64,000 nucleotides of DNA, taken from positions 1-64,000 of the forward strand of contig NZ_ABLD01000022.1 in NCBI RefSeq assembly GCF_000172415.1, written 5' to 3'. How positions within the stretch are numbered: position 1 is the stretch's first letter; each line of letters starts with the position of its first letter. This stretch comes from Paraburkholderia graminis C4D1M. GTDB lineage: Bacteria; Pseudomonadota; Gammaproteobacteria; Burkholderiales; Burkholderiaceae. The translations under genes and the position numbers were made by a program. Below, one piece after another: positions 46,715 through 55,465 of this stretch. The notes beneath the pieces were generated by a model. That model was not told where the DNA came from. It did no database searches and saw nothing but the letters and a program-made list of their open reading frames with translations.

Positions 46715-48835
46715 GTGAACGTTTTCTTCGAGGAATCGGGCAGTTTCAAGGCCGGCAGCGTGCTGTCGCGCCAGGGCGATGCGTTTCAGGTCGAGTTGCC
46801 GGGCGGCCGCCGCGCCAAGGTGCGCGCCAAGGATGTGCTGATCGAGTTCGACAAGCCAGGCGCGGCCGAGTTAATGCAGGAAGCAGACGCCGTCGCGCAG
46901 GACATCGATCTCGACTTCCTGTGGGAATGCGCGCCCGACGACGAGTTTCCGTTCGCCACGCTCGGCGCGGAATATTTCGGCGAGCGTTTCGGTCCGACCG
47001 AACGCGCGGCGCTGGTGCTGCGCATGCATGGCGCGCCGGTGTATTTCCGTCGCAAGGGCCGCGGCATGTATCAGCGCGCGCCGCAGGAGCAGCTCAAGAT
47101 GGCGCTCGCCGGCCTCGAGCGCAAGCGGCAGCAGGCGCTCATCCAGCAGGGCTACGAGGAAGAGCTGAAGGCCGGCCGTTTGCCCGAGGCGTTCACCGGC
47201 AAGACGGCGCTCGCGTTGCTGACCAAGCCCGACAAGAACACCATCGAGTACAAGGCGCTCGAAGCCGCCGCGGCCGCGCGCGGCATTTCGCAGGCGCGGC
47301 TGATGCTGGAATGCGGCGCGATTCCGTCGGCGCGTGCGCTGCACGAGGCCAGATTCCTCGCCGAGTTTTTCCCGCACGGCACCGGCTTTCCGCCGGTCAC
47401 GCTCGGCAGCTTGCCGGACGATTTGCCGGAAGCCAACGTGCAGGCATTCTCGATCGACGACATCACGACCACTGAAATCGACGATGCGTTCTCCGTCGAG
47501 CATCTCGCGGACGGCCGCGTGCGGATCGGCGTGCACATCGCCGCGCCGGCGCTCGGCATTCAGCGCGGCGACGAGGTCGATGCGATTGCGCGCACGCGTC
47601 TGTCGACGGTTTATATGCCGGGCGACAAGATCACGATGCTGCCCGACAGTGTCGTCGATGCGTTCACGCTTGCCGAGGGCGGTTTGCGTCCCGCGCTGTC
47701 GCTCTATGTGATCGTCAATCGCGAGACGCAGGAAATCGTCGCGAGCGAAACCCGCGCCGAGCGTGTGTTCGTGAAGAACAATCTGCGTCACAACACGCTC
47801 GACGAACTCGTCACCGAAGAAGCGCTCGCCGCCGGAACGGGCGAGTATCCGCACAAGGAAGACATCGCGGTGTTGTGGCCGTTCGCGCAGGCGCTGTTCG
47901 AAAAGCGTCAGGCCGCGCGCGCGGGCTACGGTCTGCGCCGCGAGGTGCAGCGCAATACCGACTTCAACTTCTACGTCGAAGGCGAACACATCACGATTAC
48001 GCCGCGCCGGCGCGGTTCGCCGCTCGACACGATCGTCGCCGAACTGGCGATTCTCGCGAATTCGTCGTGGGGCGCGTTCCTGCACGATCACGGCGTGCCG
48101 GGCATCTATCGCACGCAGCGCGCGTTCGGAGCGCCGACCGGCCCCAAGCGCACGCGCATGCAGACCAATGCCGCGCCGCACGAAGGGCTCGGCGTCACGC
48201 AGTACGCGTGGAGCACGTCGCCGCTGCGCCGTTACGTCGACCTGGTGAATCAGTGGCAGTTGCTCGCGTGCGTGCAGCATGGCGTGACCGCCAAGCTGGC
48301 CGCGCCGTTCAAGCCGAAAGACGCCGATCTGTTCGCCGTCGTGCAAGGTTTCGACGATACGTATACCGCGTACGCCGATCATCAGCGTCGCATGGAATAT
48401 TTCTGGTGCCTGCGCTGGTTGAAGCAGGAGAACAGGAAGCAGGTGGTGGCGTCGGTGGTGAAGGGCGATCTCGTGCGGCTCGAAGAGATTCCGTTGCTGC
48501 TGCATGTGCCGGGGCTCGGCGTGCATGCACGCGGCACGCGCCTGCAGATGGAAGTGATGTCGATCGACGAATTGACTGTCGAGGCGTCCGTGCGTCTTCT
48601 GCATGTGCTCGACGCGCCTACTGTGACGAGCGGCAGCGAAGCGGAAGAAGCGGACGAGACGGACGAAGGCGAAGAAGAGGAAATCGTCGAGGCATCGGAC
48701 GAAAGCGCCGAGAGCGAAGCCGAGGCGCAAGCCGAAGCGGATGCCGAAGGCGATTCCAATGCGAACGATGCTTCGGGCAGCGAAGGTTCGTCGAATGCCG
48801 ACGCCGGGCAGCACATCACGGAACCCGGACGATGA
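46715..48835 (+). CDS. RNase II-family exoribonuclease with acidic tail
   Basis: A 706-residue 3'-5' exoribonuclease-like protein. GTG 46715 gives MNVFFEESGSFKAGSVLSRQ, an N-terminal small barrel. The RNB domain lies at about 245-560; its active-site stretch FSIDDITTTEIDDAFSVEHL keeps three of the four acidic positions as Asp, with Glu where classical RNase II/R has Asp (-DIDD). RTQRAFGAPTGPKRTRMQTN and STSPLRRYVDLVNQWQL complete the catalytic core. A short S1-like region follows, then a ~65-residue strongly acidic Ala/Glu/Asp/Ser tail. This is neither E. coli Rnb nor Rnr in layout. Its stop overlaps the aroE start. Confidence 0.87.
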   Translation: MNVFFEESGSFKAGSVLSRQGDAFQVELPGGRRAKVRAKDVLIEFDKPGAAELMQEADAVAQDIDLDFLWECAPDDEFPFATLGAEYFGERFGPTERAALVLRMHGAPVYFRRKGRGMYQRAPQEQLKMALAGLERKRQQALIQQGYEEELKAGRLPEAFTGKTALALLTKPDKNTIEYKALEAAAAARGISQARLMLECGAIPSARALHEARFLAEFFPHGTGFPPVTLGSLPDDLPEANVQAFSIDDITTTEIDDAFSVEHLADGRVRIGVHIAAPALGIQRGDEVDAIARTRLSTVYMPGDKITMLPDSVVDAFTLAEGGLRPALSLYVIVNRETQEIVASETRAERVFVKNNLRHNTLDELVTEEALAAGTGEYPHKEDIAVLWPFAQALFEKRQAARAGYGLRREVQRNTDFNFYVEGEHITITPRRRGSPLDTIVAELAILANSSWGAFLHDHGVPGIYRTQRAFGAPTGPKRTRMQTNAAPHEGLGVTQYAWSTSPLRRYVDLVNQWQLLACVQHGVTAKLAAPFKPKDADLFAVVQGFDDTYTAYADHQRRMEYFWCLRWLKQENRKQVVASVVKGDLVRLEEIPLLLHVPGLGVHARGTRLQMEVMSIDELTVEASVRLLHVLDAPTVTSGSEAEEADETDEGEEEEIVEASDESAESEAEAQAEADAEGDSNANDASGSEGSSNADAGQHITEPGR

Positions 48836-49695
48836 GCGCGGCAGAAACGAAAGACCGTTACGCGGTGATCGGCAATCCGGTCGGCCATAGCAAATCGCCG
48901 TTCATTCACGGCCGCTTTGCCGCGCAGACGGGCGAGGCGCTCGAATACGGCGCGTTGCTCGCGCCGGTGGATGCTTTCGTGCCGCACGTGCGCGCCTTTA
49001 TCGACGCGGGCGGCCGCGGTCTCAACGTGACAGTGCCGTTCAAGCTCGACGCGCACGCTTTCGCCGACAGCCTCTCGCCGCGCGCGGCCGCTGCCGGCGC
49101 GGTGAATACGTTGCGCGTCGATTCGAGCGGCATCTACGGCGACAACACCGATGGCTTCGGGCTCGTGCACGACATCGAAGTGAATCTCGGCGTGCCGCTG
49201 AAGGGCGCGCGCGTTCTGCTGCTTGGCGCCGGCGGCGCCGCGCGCGGCGTGGTGCTGCCGATGCTCGAGCGCGCGCCGCATACGCTCACCATCGTCAACC
49301 GGACGGCCGAGAAGGCCGAGGCGCTGGTCGCGCAGTTCGCGCAAGCCGCGAGTGACGCCGCTTGCCGTCTGAGCGGCGGCAACGCGCGCGCGATCGAGGC
49401 GGGCGCTTACGACGTGATCGTCAACGCGACGGCGGGGAGTCTCGAAGCGTCGTTGCCGGAGTGCGACGAGCGCGCGTTCGGCAGCGGCACGCTTGCCTAC
49501 GACATGATGTACGGCGCGCATCCGACCGTCTTCATGGAGCACGCGGCGAAGCTCGGCGCGCGCGGCGCCGATGGTCTCGGCATGCTCGTCGAGCAGGCAG
49601 CCGAATCGTTTTACGTCTGGCGCGGCGTGCGGCCCGACGGCGCGCCTGTGCTCGCCGAACTGCGCGCGTTGTTGACGGCGCCGTCGCACGCCTGA
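48832..49695 (+). CDS. aroE: Shikimate dehydrogenase
   Basis: NADPH-dependent reduction of 3-dehydroshikimate. ATG 48832 overlaps the RNase gene stop (ATGA) and gives 287 residues. The substrate-site YAVIGNPVGHSKSPFIHGRF, catalytic Lys in LNVTVPFKLDAH, Asp in GDNTDGFGL and the cofactor loop LLGAGGAARGVVLP with NRTAEKAE are all present. Typical AroE length. Confidence 0.97.
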   Translation: MSAAETKDRYAVIGNPVGHSKSPFIHGRFAAQTGEALEYGALLAPVDAFVPHVRAFIDAGGRGLNVTVPFKLDAHAFADSLSPRAAAAGAVNTLRVDSSGIYGDNTDGFGLVHDIEVNLGVPLKGARVLLLGAGGAARGVVLPMLERAPHTLTIVNRTAEKAEALVAQFAQAASDAACRLSGGNARAIEAGAYDVIVNATAGSLEASLPECDERAFGSGTLAYDMMYGAHPTVFMEHAAKLGARGADGLGMLVEQAAESFYVWRGVRPDGAPVLAELRALLTAPSHA

Positions 49696-49741
49696 CGCGC
49701 GCATCCGTCACACCTGCATTCACACGAGGCCCCTCACTACG

Positions 49742-50464
49742 ATGACAGCAACGCGGCGCGCGAGCCGGGCGAGTCCGGCGCGATGGATCGTTTATCTTGT
49801 CGCCGTGCTGGTGTTCGCGTGGCTCGCGACGCAGCTGTTTTACTTCGCGCAGATCGCGGTGTGGAACTATGTGAATCCGCGCTCGACGGCTTATATGCGC
49901 TCGGATGCGTGGCGCTTGTCGCGAGAGAGGCCCGATCTTTCGATGCAGCATACGTGGGTGCCGTATGAGCAGATTTCGCGCAATCTGAAGCGGGCGATCA
50001 TTGCCTCCGAAGACGCGAACTTCGTCACCAACAACGGCTACGAAACGGACGCGATTTTGCAGGCGTGGGAGCGCAACAAGTCGAAGGGCAAGATTGTGCG
50101 CGGCGGCTCTACGATCACGCAGCAATTGGCGCGCAACCTGTTTTTATCGCGTGAGAAGAGTTATATCCGCAAGGGGCAGGAGTTGATTGTCACGTGGATG
50201 CTGGAGACCTTGATGGACAAGGAGCGCATCTTCGAGATCTATCTGAATTCCGTCGAGTGGGGCAATGGTGTGTATGGCGCCGAGGCGGCGGCGCGTTATT
50301 ACTATAAGACGTCGGCGAGTGCACTGAGTGCCGCGCAGTCGGCGCGGTTGGCGGTTATGCTGCCGCAGCCCAGGTATTTTGATGAGCATCGGGGGTCCAG
50401 GTATCTTTCGCAGAGGTCGCGGGTGATTGGGCGGAGGATGGGGGCGGCTGAGTTGCCCGAATAG
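49742..50464 (+). CDS. mtgA: Monofunctional peptidoglycan glycosyltransferase
   Basis: Polymerises lipid II into glycan strands without a transpeptidase domain. The 240-residue product has one N-terminal transmembrane helix (WIVYLVAVLVFAWLATQLFY) and a periplasmic GT51 domain: catalytic Glu in RAIIASEDANFVTNNG, GGSTITQQLARNLFLS, RKGQELIVTWMLETLMDKER and IYLNSVEWGNGVYGAEAAAR. It lies 46 bases after aroE, and a gene-free repeat region follows. Confidence 0.96.
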   Translation: MTATRRASRASPARWIVYLVAVLVFAWLATQLFYFAQIAVWNYVNPRSTAYMRSDAWRLSRERPDLSMQHTWVPYEQISRNLKRAIIASEDANFVTNNGYETDAILQAWERNKSKGKIVRGGSTITQQLARNLFLSREKSYIRKGQELIVTWMLETLMDKERIFEIYLNSVEWGNGVYGAEAAARYYYKTSASALSAAQSARLAVMLPQPRYFDEHRGSRYLSQRSRVIGRRMGAAELPE

Positions 50465-50490
50465 TTATGCCTGTGGCGCTCTTGTTTACC

Positions 50491-50588
50491 CTTTGGCCTT
50501 TCGTTGAATTCGTTGTGGTCTATTTGTGTTGTCCCTGGCTTGCTTTGGCCTTTCCTTGATTTCATGGTGGTCTATTGGCGTTGCCCCT
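50491..50588 (+). repeat. 46-bp motif in two close direct copies
   Basis: CTTTGGCCTTTCGTTGAATT (start of 50491-50536) and CTTTGGCCTTTCCTTGATTT (start of 50543-50588), about 80 percent alike by eye, 52 bp apart. Both continue through GGTCTATT to a (C)CCT end. The second begins repeat copy A. Confidence 0.8.
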
Positions 50589-50780
50589 GTGCGGGGCGGC
50601 ACTCACTTTCTTTGCCGCCGCAAAGAAAGTAAGCAAAGAAAGCGGGCTCACACCGCCAGCTTATAAGTGGGTCCCTTGGTTGGGAGAGGGCGGTGGTGCG
50701 TTTGACATCCGTGCCCTCGCGCATTCGGCGCTCGTGACAAGGCAGTCATTCTTCCGGCGACGCTTCGCGCTCCGCAGCGG
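50543..50780 (+). repeat. Intergenic repeat, copy A (plus orientation)
   Basis: Order: 46-bp motif, CCTGTGCGGGGCGGCACTC, the palindrome ACTTTCTTTG-CCGCCG-CAAAGAAAGT (50605-50630), AAGCAAAGAAAGCGGGCTCA, ACTTATAAGTGGGTCCC-type segment, then a part containing CTCGTGACAAGGCAGTCAT. Copy B repeats this in reverse complement. Confidence 0.85.
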
Positions 50781-51000
50781 TCGTTCTTAAAACCGCCCTC
50801 CGTTTCCTTCCTTTGGTTTCCTGAGCTTTCGTCTGCAAGCCGACGCTCCCCGCGCTCGCCGAAAGGTCCGGCGCCATTTGCCGCGCCAAAGCCTTCCTGA
50901 CCACTCACCGCAATTCCGTTAGCGCGTCGCCGAGGCGAAGCCGATGGCCCCCCACCGCGCAAAAACGCAAGCGGGCGGTATAAGCGAACCCTTCCGGCGA

Positions 51001-51230
51001 GCACGCAGTGCGAGGCGGGAAGCATGACTGCCTTGTCACGAGCACCGAATGTGCGAGGACACAGATGTCAGGCGCGCCACTACGCCCTGCGAACCGGAGG
51101 AGCCATCTACAAGCTGGCGGTGTGAGCCCGCTTTCTTTGCTTACTTTCTTTGCGGCGGCAAAGAAAGTGAGTGCCGCCCCGCACAGGGGCAACGCAAATA
51201 GACCACCGCGAAATCAAGGAAAGGCCAAAG
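51001..51230 (-). repeat. Intergenic repeat, copy B (inverted relative to A)
   Basis: Read on the minus strand it matches copy A from the 46-bp motif (51185-51230) through the palindrome (51143-51168) to the CTCGTGACAAGGCAGTCAT part (about 51028-51046). A and B together could form a large imperfect cruciform or RNA hairpin. Confidence 0.85.
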
Positions 51231-51237
51231 CGAGCGA

Positions 51238-51372
51238 GTGGGACCCACTTATAAGCCACCGGTGTGAGCCCGCTTTCTTTGCTTACTTTCTTTGCGGCGG
51301 CAAAGAAAGTGAGTGCCGCCCCGCACAGGGGCAACGCGAATAGACCACCGCGAATTCAAGGAAAGGCCAAGA
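51238..51372 (-). repeat. Intergenic repeat, copy C (inverted, shorter)
   Basis: The same orientation as B and directly next to it. It includes GGGACCCACTTATAAGC, the palindrome at 51286-51311 and the 46-bp motif (51328-51371), but not the GACAAGGCAGTCAT part. Confidence 0.85.
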
Positions 51373-51648
51373 CACGAACCCAACCCAACAACCAAACCAA
51401 GCCCACGGCAACCCAAATCCCATTATCTGACCACTCCAATCACATATTGGAGCTTTCTCAAAAACACCCCTACAATCCAGACCAACAAGCAGACACGTCT
51501 GCGCCAGCAAAAAAAAACCGGAGACAAAGCCCAACCATGCCTAGCCAAACCACCTGGCAGCACCGCCGCGCCCGCAGCGTCGCGCGCACTCAAGGCCCGC
51601 TCTCCGGCCCCGCGCTGTAAGCGCAGAAACCACGAAAAGCGAATCGCC

Positions 51649-52656
51649 ATGAACAAAGCGATGCCGAATCACGCCGAGAGCGCTGCCGAAGCCGAACTGA
51701 CGCCGCGCGCCGACCACGCGTCGAGCCCCGCGCCGCGCGCCTCGGCGACCGCCGCGAAAGCGCCACGCCCCCCGGCCACCGCCGCCAAAGCCCCCCGCGC
51801 CGCCGCGCAACCCACCATCGTCAACGAAATTGCGTTGCCGAGCACGCTGCTCGACATCACGCCGCAACAGGCCGGCACGCAGACGCTCCTGCGCGGTCTC
51901 GCGATTCTCGAGGCGGCCGCCGCCGGCGTGCGCGATCTGCGCACCTTCGGCGCGGCGCTCGGCACGACGCGCAGCACCACGCATCGGCTGGTGAGCAGCC
52001 TCGTGCAGGCGCGCTACCTGCGCCAGGTGCAAGGCGGTTATCTGCTCGGCCCCAAGCTGATCGAACTCGGCACCATCGCGCTCGAGCAGATGCCGCTCAC
52101 CGCGGTCGCTCGTCCGCATCTGGAATCGCTCGCGGAACAGACGCTCGACACGATTCACCTCGGCGTGCGCGACGGCGACGACGTGCTGTACATCGACAAA
52201 ATCCCCGGCACGCGCGGCCTCGAAATGCGCTCGCGCGTCGGTCACCGGATGCCGCTCGCGTCGACGGGCATCGGCAAGGCCATGATGCTCGACCTCAAGC
52301 CCGAGCTCTGGCAGTCGCTGTTCGACGCGTCGCGCCGCGCGCTCGCCAGCGTCACGTTCAAGCCCGATAACCGTCCGGACGCGCAGACCTTCATGCAGCG
52401 CATGACGAACTACGCGGCCGGCGGCTACACGTTCGACCTCGAGGAAAACGAAGCGTCGATTCGCTGCGTCGCGGCTCCCGTGCGCGACGCGTCGGGCGCG
52501 ATCGTCGCGGCGCTGTCGGTGGCGAGCACGATTCCCTATATGTCGCTCGAACGCATGGACGAACTGATTCCGGTCGTGCAGCGCGAAGCGCGCGCGATCT
52601 CCGAAGAACTCGGCTGGCGCGCCCCGCAACCCACCACCCGCAGGATCAAGCGATGA
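51649..52656 (+). CDS. IclR-family transcriptional regulator
   Basis: A 335-residue regulator, the first gene of the sugar-acid cluster. The first ~65 residues are Ala/Pro-rich and probably disordered (TAAKAPRPPATAAKAPRAAA). The winged helix follows (LLRGLAILEAAAAGVRDLRT, LGTTRSTTHRLVSSLVQARYL) and then the IclR effector domain (LGVRDGDDVLYIDKIPGTRG, HRMPLASTGIGKAMM, DLEENEASIRCVAAPVRDAS). By analogy with DgoR/KdgR-like regulators it likely senses a sugar acid and controls the adjacent dgoK-dgoA genes; this is inferred. Its stop overlaps the dgoK start. Confidence 0.92.
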   Translation: MNKAMPNHAESAAEAELTPRADHASSPAPRASATAAKAPRPPATAAKAPRAAAQPTIVNEIALPSTLLDITPQQAGTQTLLRGLAILEAAAAGVRDLRTFGAALGTTRSTTHRLVSSLVQARYLRQVQGGYLLGPKLIELGTIALEQMPLTAVARPHLESLAEQTLDTIHLGVRDGDDVLYIDKIPGTRGLEMRSRVGHRMPLASTGIGKAMMLDLKPELWQSLFDASRRALASVTFKPDNRPDAQTFMQRMTNYAAGGYTFDLEENEASIRCVAAPVRDASGAIVAALSVASTIPYMSLERMDELIPVVQREARAISEELGWRAPQPTTRRIKR

Positions 52657-53810
52657 AACAGGCGGGTTCTCCCACACCGTCGGACGCGCAACTCGCAGCC
52701 GGCGCCGGAGCCGATGCACGAGCCGACGCCGGAGCCGACGCACGAGTCGAAGCCGGAGCCGACACACAAGCCGGCACACAAGCCGCCAGTCACGCAGCAC
52801 TGATCGCGCTCGACTGGGGCACGACGTCGCTGCGCGCGTATCTCTACGACGCGGCCGGCAACGTGCTCGCGACGCGCGCATCGACGGCCGGCATCATGAA
52901 CCTGCCGCGCAGCGCGGAACACGGCGGCTTCGACGCGGCTTTCGAGGACGCCTGCGGCGCCTGGCTCGGCGCCGCGCCCGCCACGCCGGTCATCGCGGCG
53001 GGCATGGTCGGCAGCGCGCAAGGCTGGCTCGAAGCGCCTTATGTCGATGCACCCGCGAACGCGGACGCGCTCGCCGCCGGCATCGTGCGCGTCGAGGCGG
53101 CCTGCGGCGCGACGCTGAACATCGTGCCCGGCGTGCTGCAACGCGGCGAGCTGCCCAACGTGATGCGCGGCGAGGAAACGCAAATATTCGGCGCGCTAGG
53201 CCAGGATCTGGATAACGCCGATAGCGCCGATAGCGCCGATAGCACCGATAGCACCGACACCAGCAAGCGCGCGCTCATCGGCTTGCCCGGCACGCACGCG
53301 AAGTGGGCAGTCGTGCAGGCGGGCCGCATCGAACGTTTTCATACGTTCATGACCGGCGAAGTATTCGGCGCGCTGCGCGAACACACCATTCTCGGCCGCA
53401 CGATGGTCACGCCCGATCGTCCGGATACCGAAGCGTTTTTGCGCGGCGTGAAAATCGCGCGGGACAAGGGCCAGGCGGGCATGCTCGCCACGGTCTTCAG
53501 TTCGCGCACGCTCGGGCTCACCGGGCAACTTTCGCGCGAGCAGCAGCCGGACTATCTGTCCGGCTTGCTGATCGGGCATGAACTGGCCGGCCTCGAAGCC
53601 GTGCTCGCGCAGCAGCAGAGTTCGCTCGCAGGCCAAAGCCTGCGCCTCATCGGTAACGAAGCGCTGTGCGAACGCTATCGCGTCGCGCTCGCGCAGTTCG
53701 GCTGCACGCAGGCCGAGCTCGTCAGGCAGGCGACAGAGCGCGGCTTGTGGCGCGTCGCCTCGCAGGCGGGGCTCGTCAAGCCGGCCGCCCACGCGGCGCG
53801 GGCCGGTTAA
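52653..53810 (+). CDS. dgoK: 2-dehydro-3-deoxygalactonokinase
   Basis: Phosphorylates 2-keto-3-deoxygalactonate with ATP. The conserved enzyme starts around residue 49 (ALIALDWGTTSLRAYLYDAA, the ATP-binding phosphate loop) and continues through AGMVGSAQGWLEAPYV, ALIGLPGTHAKWAVVQAG and FLRGVKIARDKGQAGMLATV. The first ~48 residues come from a 24-bp tandem repeat and look like an appended tail; no alternative in-frame start is visible. A second, 9-bp repeat adds a DSADSADSTDST loop near residue 187-202 just before the ALIGLPGTHAKW motif. ATG 52653 overlaps the regulator's stop. Confidence 0.93.
   Translation: MKQAGSPTPSDAQLAAGAGADARADAGADARVEAGADTQAGTQAASHAALIALDWGTTSLRAYLYDAAGNVLATRASTAGIMNLPRSAEHGGFDAAFEDACGAWLGAAPATPVIAAGMVGSAQGWLEAPYVDAPANADALAAGIVRVEAACGATLNIVPGVLQRGELPNVMRGEETQIFGALGQDLDNADSADSADSTDSTDTSKRALIGLPGTHAKWAVVQAGRIERFHTFMTGEVFGALREHTILGRTMVTPDRPDTEAFLRGVKIARDKGQAGMLATVFSSRTLGLTGQLSREQQPDYLSGLLIGHELAGLEAVLAQQQSSLAGQSLRLIGNEALCERYRVALAQFGCTQAELVRQATERGLWRVASQAGLVKPAAHAARAG
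52701..52784 (+). repeat. 24-bp coding minisatellite in dgoK
   Basis: Three units of 24 bp (52701-52724, 52725-52748, 52749-52772) plus a half unit (52773-52784), based on G-CGCCGGAGCCGAYGCACGAGCC. They encode eight-residue Ala/Gly/Asp repeats at the N-terminus. Confidence 0.88.
53211..53261 (+). repeat. 9-bp coding minisatellite in dgoK
   Basis: Five in-frame units: GATAACGCC, GATAGCGCC twice, GATAGCACC twice, then GACACC. They encode D-N-A, D-S-A, D-S-A, D-S-T, D-S-T, D-T. The unit is a multiple of three, so copy-number change would alter loop length, not frame. Confidence 0.92.
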
Positions 53811-53846
53811 GCGGCCACGCCGTCATCCACGAAACAGGGAAACGAC

Positions 53847-54527
53847 ATGCAACCTCACATCAATCTGCCCGCTCCGTACATGCCGCACGCGGGTCTGATC
53901 GCGGCGTTCGAGGCATGTCCGCTGATCGCGATCATGCGCGGCGTGACGCCCGCCGATGCGGCCGAGCAGGGTCAGGCGCTGTACGAAGCGGGCTTTCGCA
54001 TCGTCGAAGTGCCGTTGAATTCGCCGCAGCCGTTCGACAGCATCGCCGCGATCCGCAAGGCGCTGCCCGCCGATGCGATCGTCGGTGCGGGCACGGTGCT
54101 GCATCCGAGCTTCGTCAAGGACGTGAAGTCGGCCGGCGGCGAACTGATCGTCATGCCGCATAGCGATTCGGAAGTGATCAGCGCCGCGAAAGCGCAAGGC
54201 ATGGCTTGCTCGCCGGGCGTCGCGACGCCGACCGAGGCGTTCATCGCGCTCAAGCACGGCGCCGACGTGCTGAAGATGTTCCCCGCCGAGCAGCTCGGCT
54301 GCCAGGTCGTGAAAGCATGGCGCGCGGTGATCGCGGCGCAGGTGCCGCTGGTGCCCGTCGGCGGCATCACGCCGGACAACATGGGGCCGTTTCTCAGCGC
54401 GGGCGCGAATGGCTTCGGGCTCGGTTCGGCGCTGTACAAGCCGGGTCAGAGCGCGGCCGTGACGGCGTCGCACGCGAAGGCGTTCATCAACGGTTTGCGC
54501 GTGGCGCGCGCAGGTGCGAAGAAATGA
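53847..54527 (+). CDS. dgoA: 2-dehydro-3-deoxy-6-phosphogalactonate aldolase
   Basis: Splits KDPGal to pyruvate and glyceraldehyde 3-phosphate. The 226-residue class I aldolase of the KDPG/KDPGal family has the N-terminal FEACPLIAIMRGVTPADAAE (Arg/Glu substrate motif), GAGTVLHPSFVKDVKSAGGE and the Schiff-base lysine in ALKHGADVLKMFPAEQLG. VPVGGITPDNMGPFLSAGAN binds phosphate. The IMRG form and the dgoK partner favour galactonate over gluconate. Its stop overlaps the next start. Confidence 0.93.
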   Translation: MQPHINLPAPYMPHAGLIAAFEACPLIAIMRGVTPADAAEQGQALYEAGFRIVEVPLNSPQPFDSIAAIRKALPADAIVGAGTVLHPSFVKDVKSAGGELIVMPHSDSEVISAAKAQGMACSPGVATPTEAFIALKHGADVLKMFPAEQLGCQVVKAWRAVIAAQVPLVPVGGITPDNMGPFLSAGANGFGLGSALYKPGQSAAVTASHAKAFINGLRVARAGAKK

Positions 54528-55300
54528 CACGGCTCGCCGGCAAAGTCGCTTTGGTGACGGGCGCAGGCCGCGGCATCGGCGCGGCGATCGCGCTTGCGTT
54601 TGCACGCGAGGGCGCGGCGGTCGCGCTCGCCGAACTCGACATCGACACGGCGCGGCAAACGGCTTTGCAGATCGCATCTGAAACGGGCGCGCGCGTGTTG
54701 GCCGTGCATACCGACGTGACGCAGTCGGCTTCGGTTCAGCACGCCGTGAGCGAGGCGGAACGCGCGCTCGGACCCGTCGACGTGCTGGTGAACAACGCGG
54801 GCATCAACGTATTTTGTGACCCGCTCACCATGACCGACGACGACTGGCGCCGCTGCTTCGCGGTCGATCTCGACGGTGTGTGGAACGGGTGCCGCGCGGT
54901 GCTGCCGGGCATGGTCGAGCGCGGCGCGGGCAGCATCGTGAATATCGCGTCGACGCATTCGTTCAAGATCATCGCGGGCTGCTTTCCGTATCCGGTCGCG
55001 AAGCATGGCGTGATTGGGCTCACGCGCGCGCTCGGCATCGAATACGCGCCGCGCAACGTGCGTGTGAACGCGATCGCGCCGGGCTACATCGAGACGCAAC
55101 TGGCGCACGACTGGTGGAACGAACAGCCGGACCCGGCCGCCGCGCGACAGGCGACGATCGATTTGCAGCCGATGAAGCGCATCGGCCGTCCGGAAGAAGT
55201 GGCGATGACGGCGGTGTTCCTTGCGTCGGATGAAGCGCCGTTTATCAACGCCACCTGCATCACCGTGGACGGCGGGCGCTCGGTGCTGTATCACGACTGA
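54524..55300 (+). CDS. Short-chain dehydrogenase/reductase (sugar dehydrogenase candidate)
   Basis: A 258-residue classical SDR: cofactor loop LVTGAGRGIGAAIALAFARE (TGxxxGxG), VDVLVNNAGIN, catalytic Ser in NIASTHSF and Tyr/Lys in YPVAKHG. AELDID in the second strand suggests NAD rather than NADP preference. Its location as the fourth gene of the dgo operon suggests oxidation of a sugar or sugar alcohol, but the substrate is not readable. ATG 54524 overlaps the dgoA stop (ATGA). Confidence 0.88.
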   Translation: MTRLAGKVALVTGAGRGIGAAIALAFAREGAAVALAELDIDTARQTALQIASETGARVLAVHTDVTQSASVQHAVSEAERALGPVDVLVNNAGINVFCDPLTMTDDDWRRCFAVDLDGVWNGCRAVLPGMVERGAGSIVNIASTHSFKIIAGCFPYPVAKHGVIGLTRALGIEYAPRNVRVNAIAPGYIETQLAHDWWNEQPDPAAARQATIDLQPMKRIGRPEEVAMTAVFLASDEAPFINATCITVDGGRSVLYHD

Positions 55301-55465
55301 GCCGTGAAAGAAGGGCGCAACAGAACAACGCAAAAGAACAACGCAGTAAAAAAGAAAAACGCAGCACCGTTTCACCGGACGACGCGCTGGCCGCGTGTGT
55401 CACAACCGGTACAAGAAGACGCGGCCGATACCTTCTCGTTATCAATTAGTCAGGAGACACACAAC

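Larger units (their letters stand above)
50465..51648. other. 1.2-kb gene-free region with inverted repeat copies
   Basis: No real gene is supported. Several short frames occur on both strands, but they translate the same repeat (products containing CGAALTFFAAAKKVSKESGL), so they are by-products of the repeat. The region contains a duplicated 46-base motif, one copy of the repeat in plus orientation and two in minus orientation. Beyond 51372 is an A/C-rich stretch leading to the IclR gene. Confidence 0.75.

Noticed and set aside
50575..51192. Small frames on both strands encoding CGAALTFFAAAKKVSKESGL-type peptides
   Set aside because: They are translations of the intergenic repeat copies in opposite orientations. 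The shared peptide comes from the repeat, not from a gene family.
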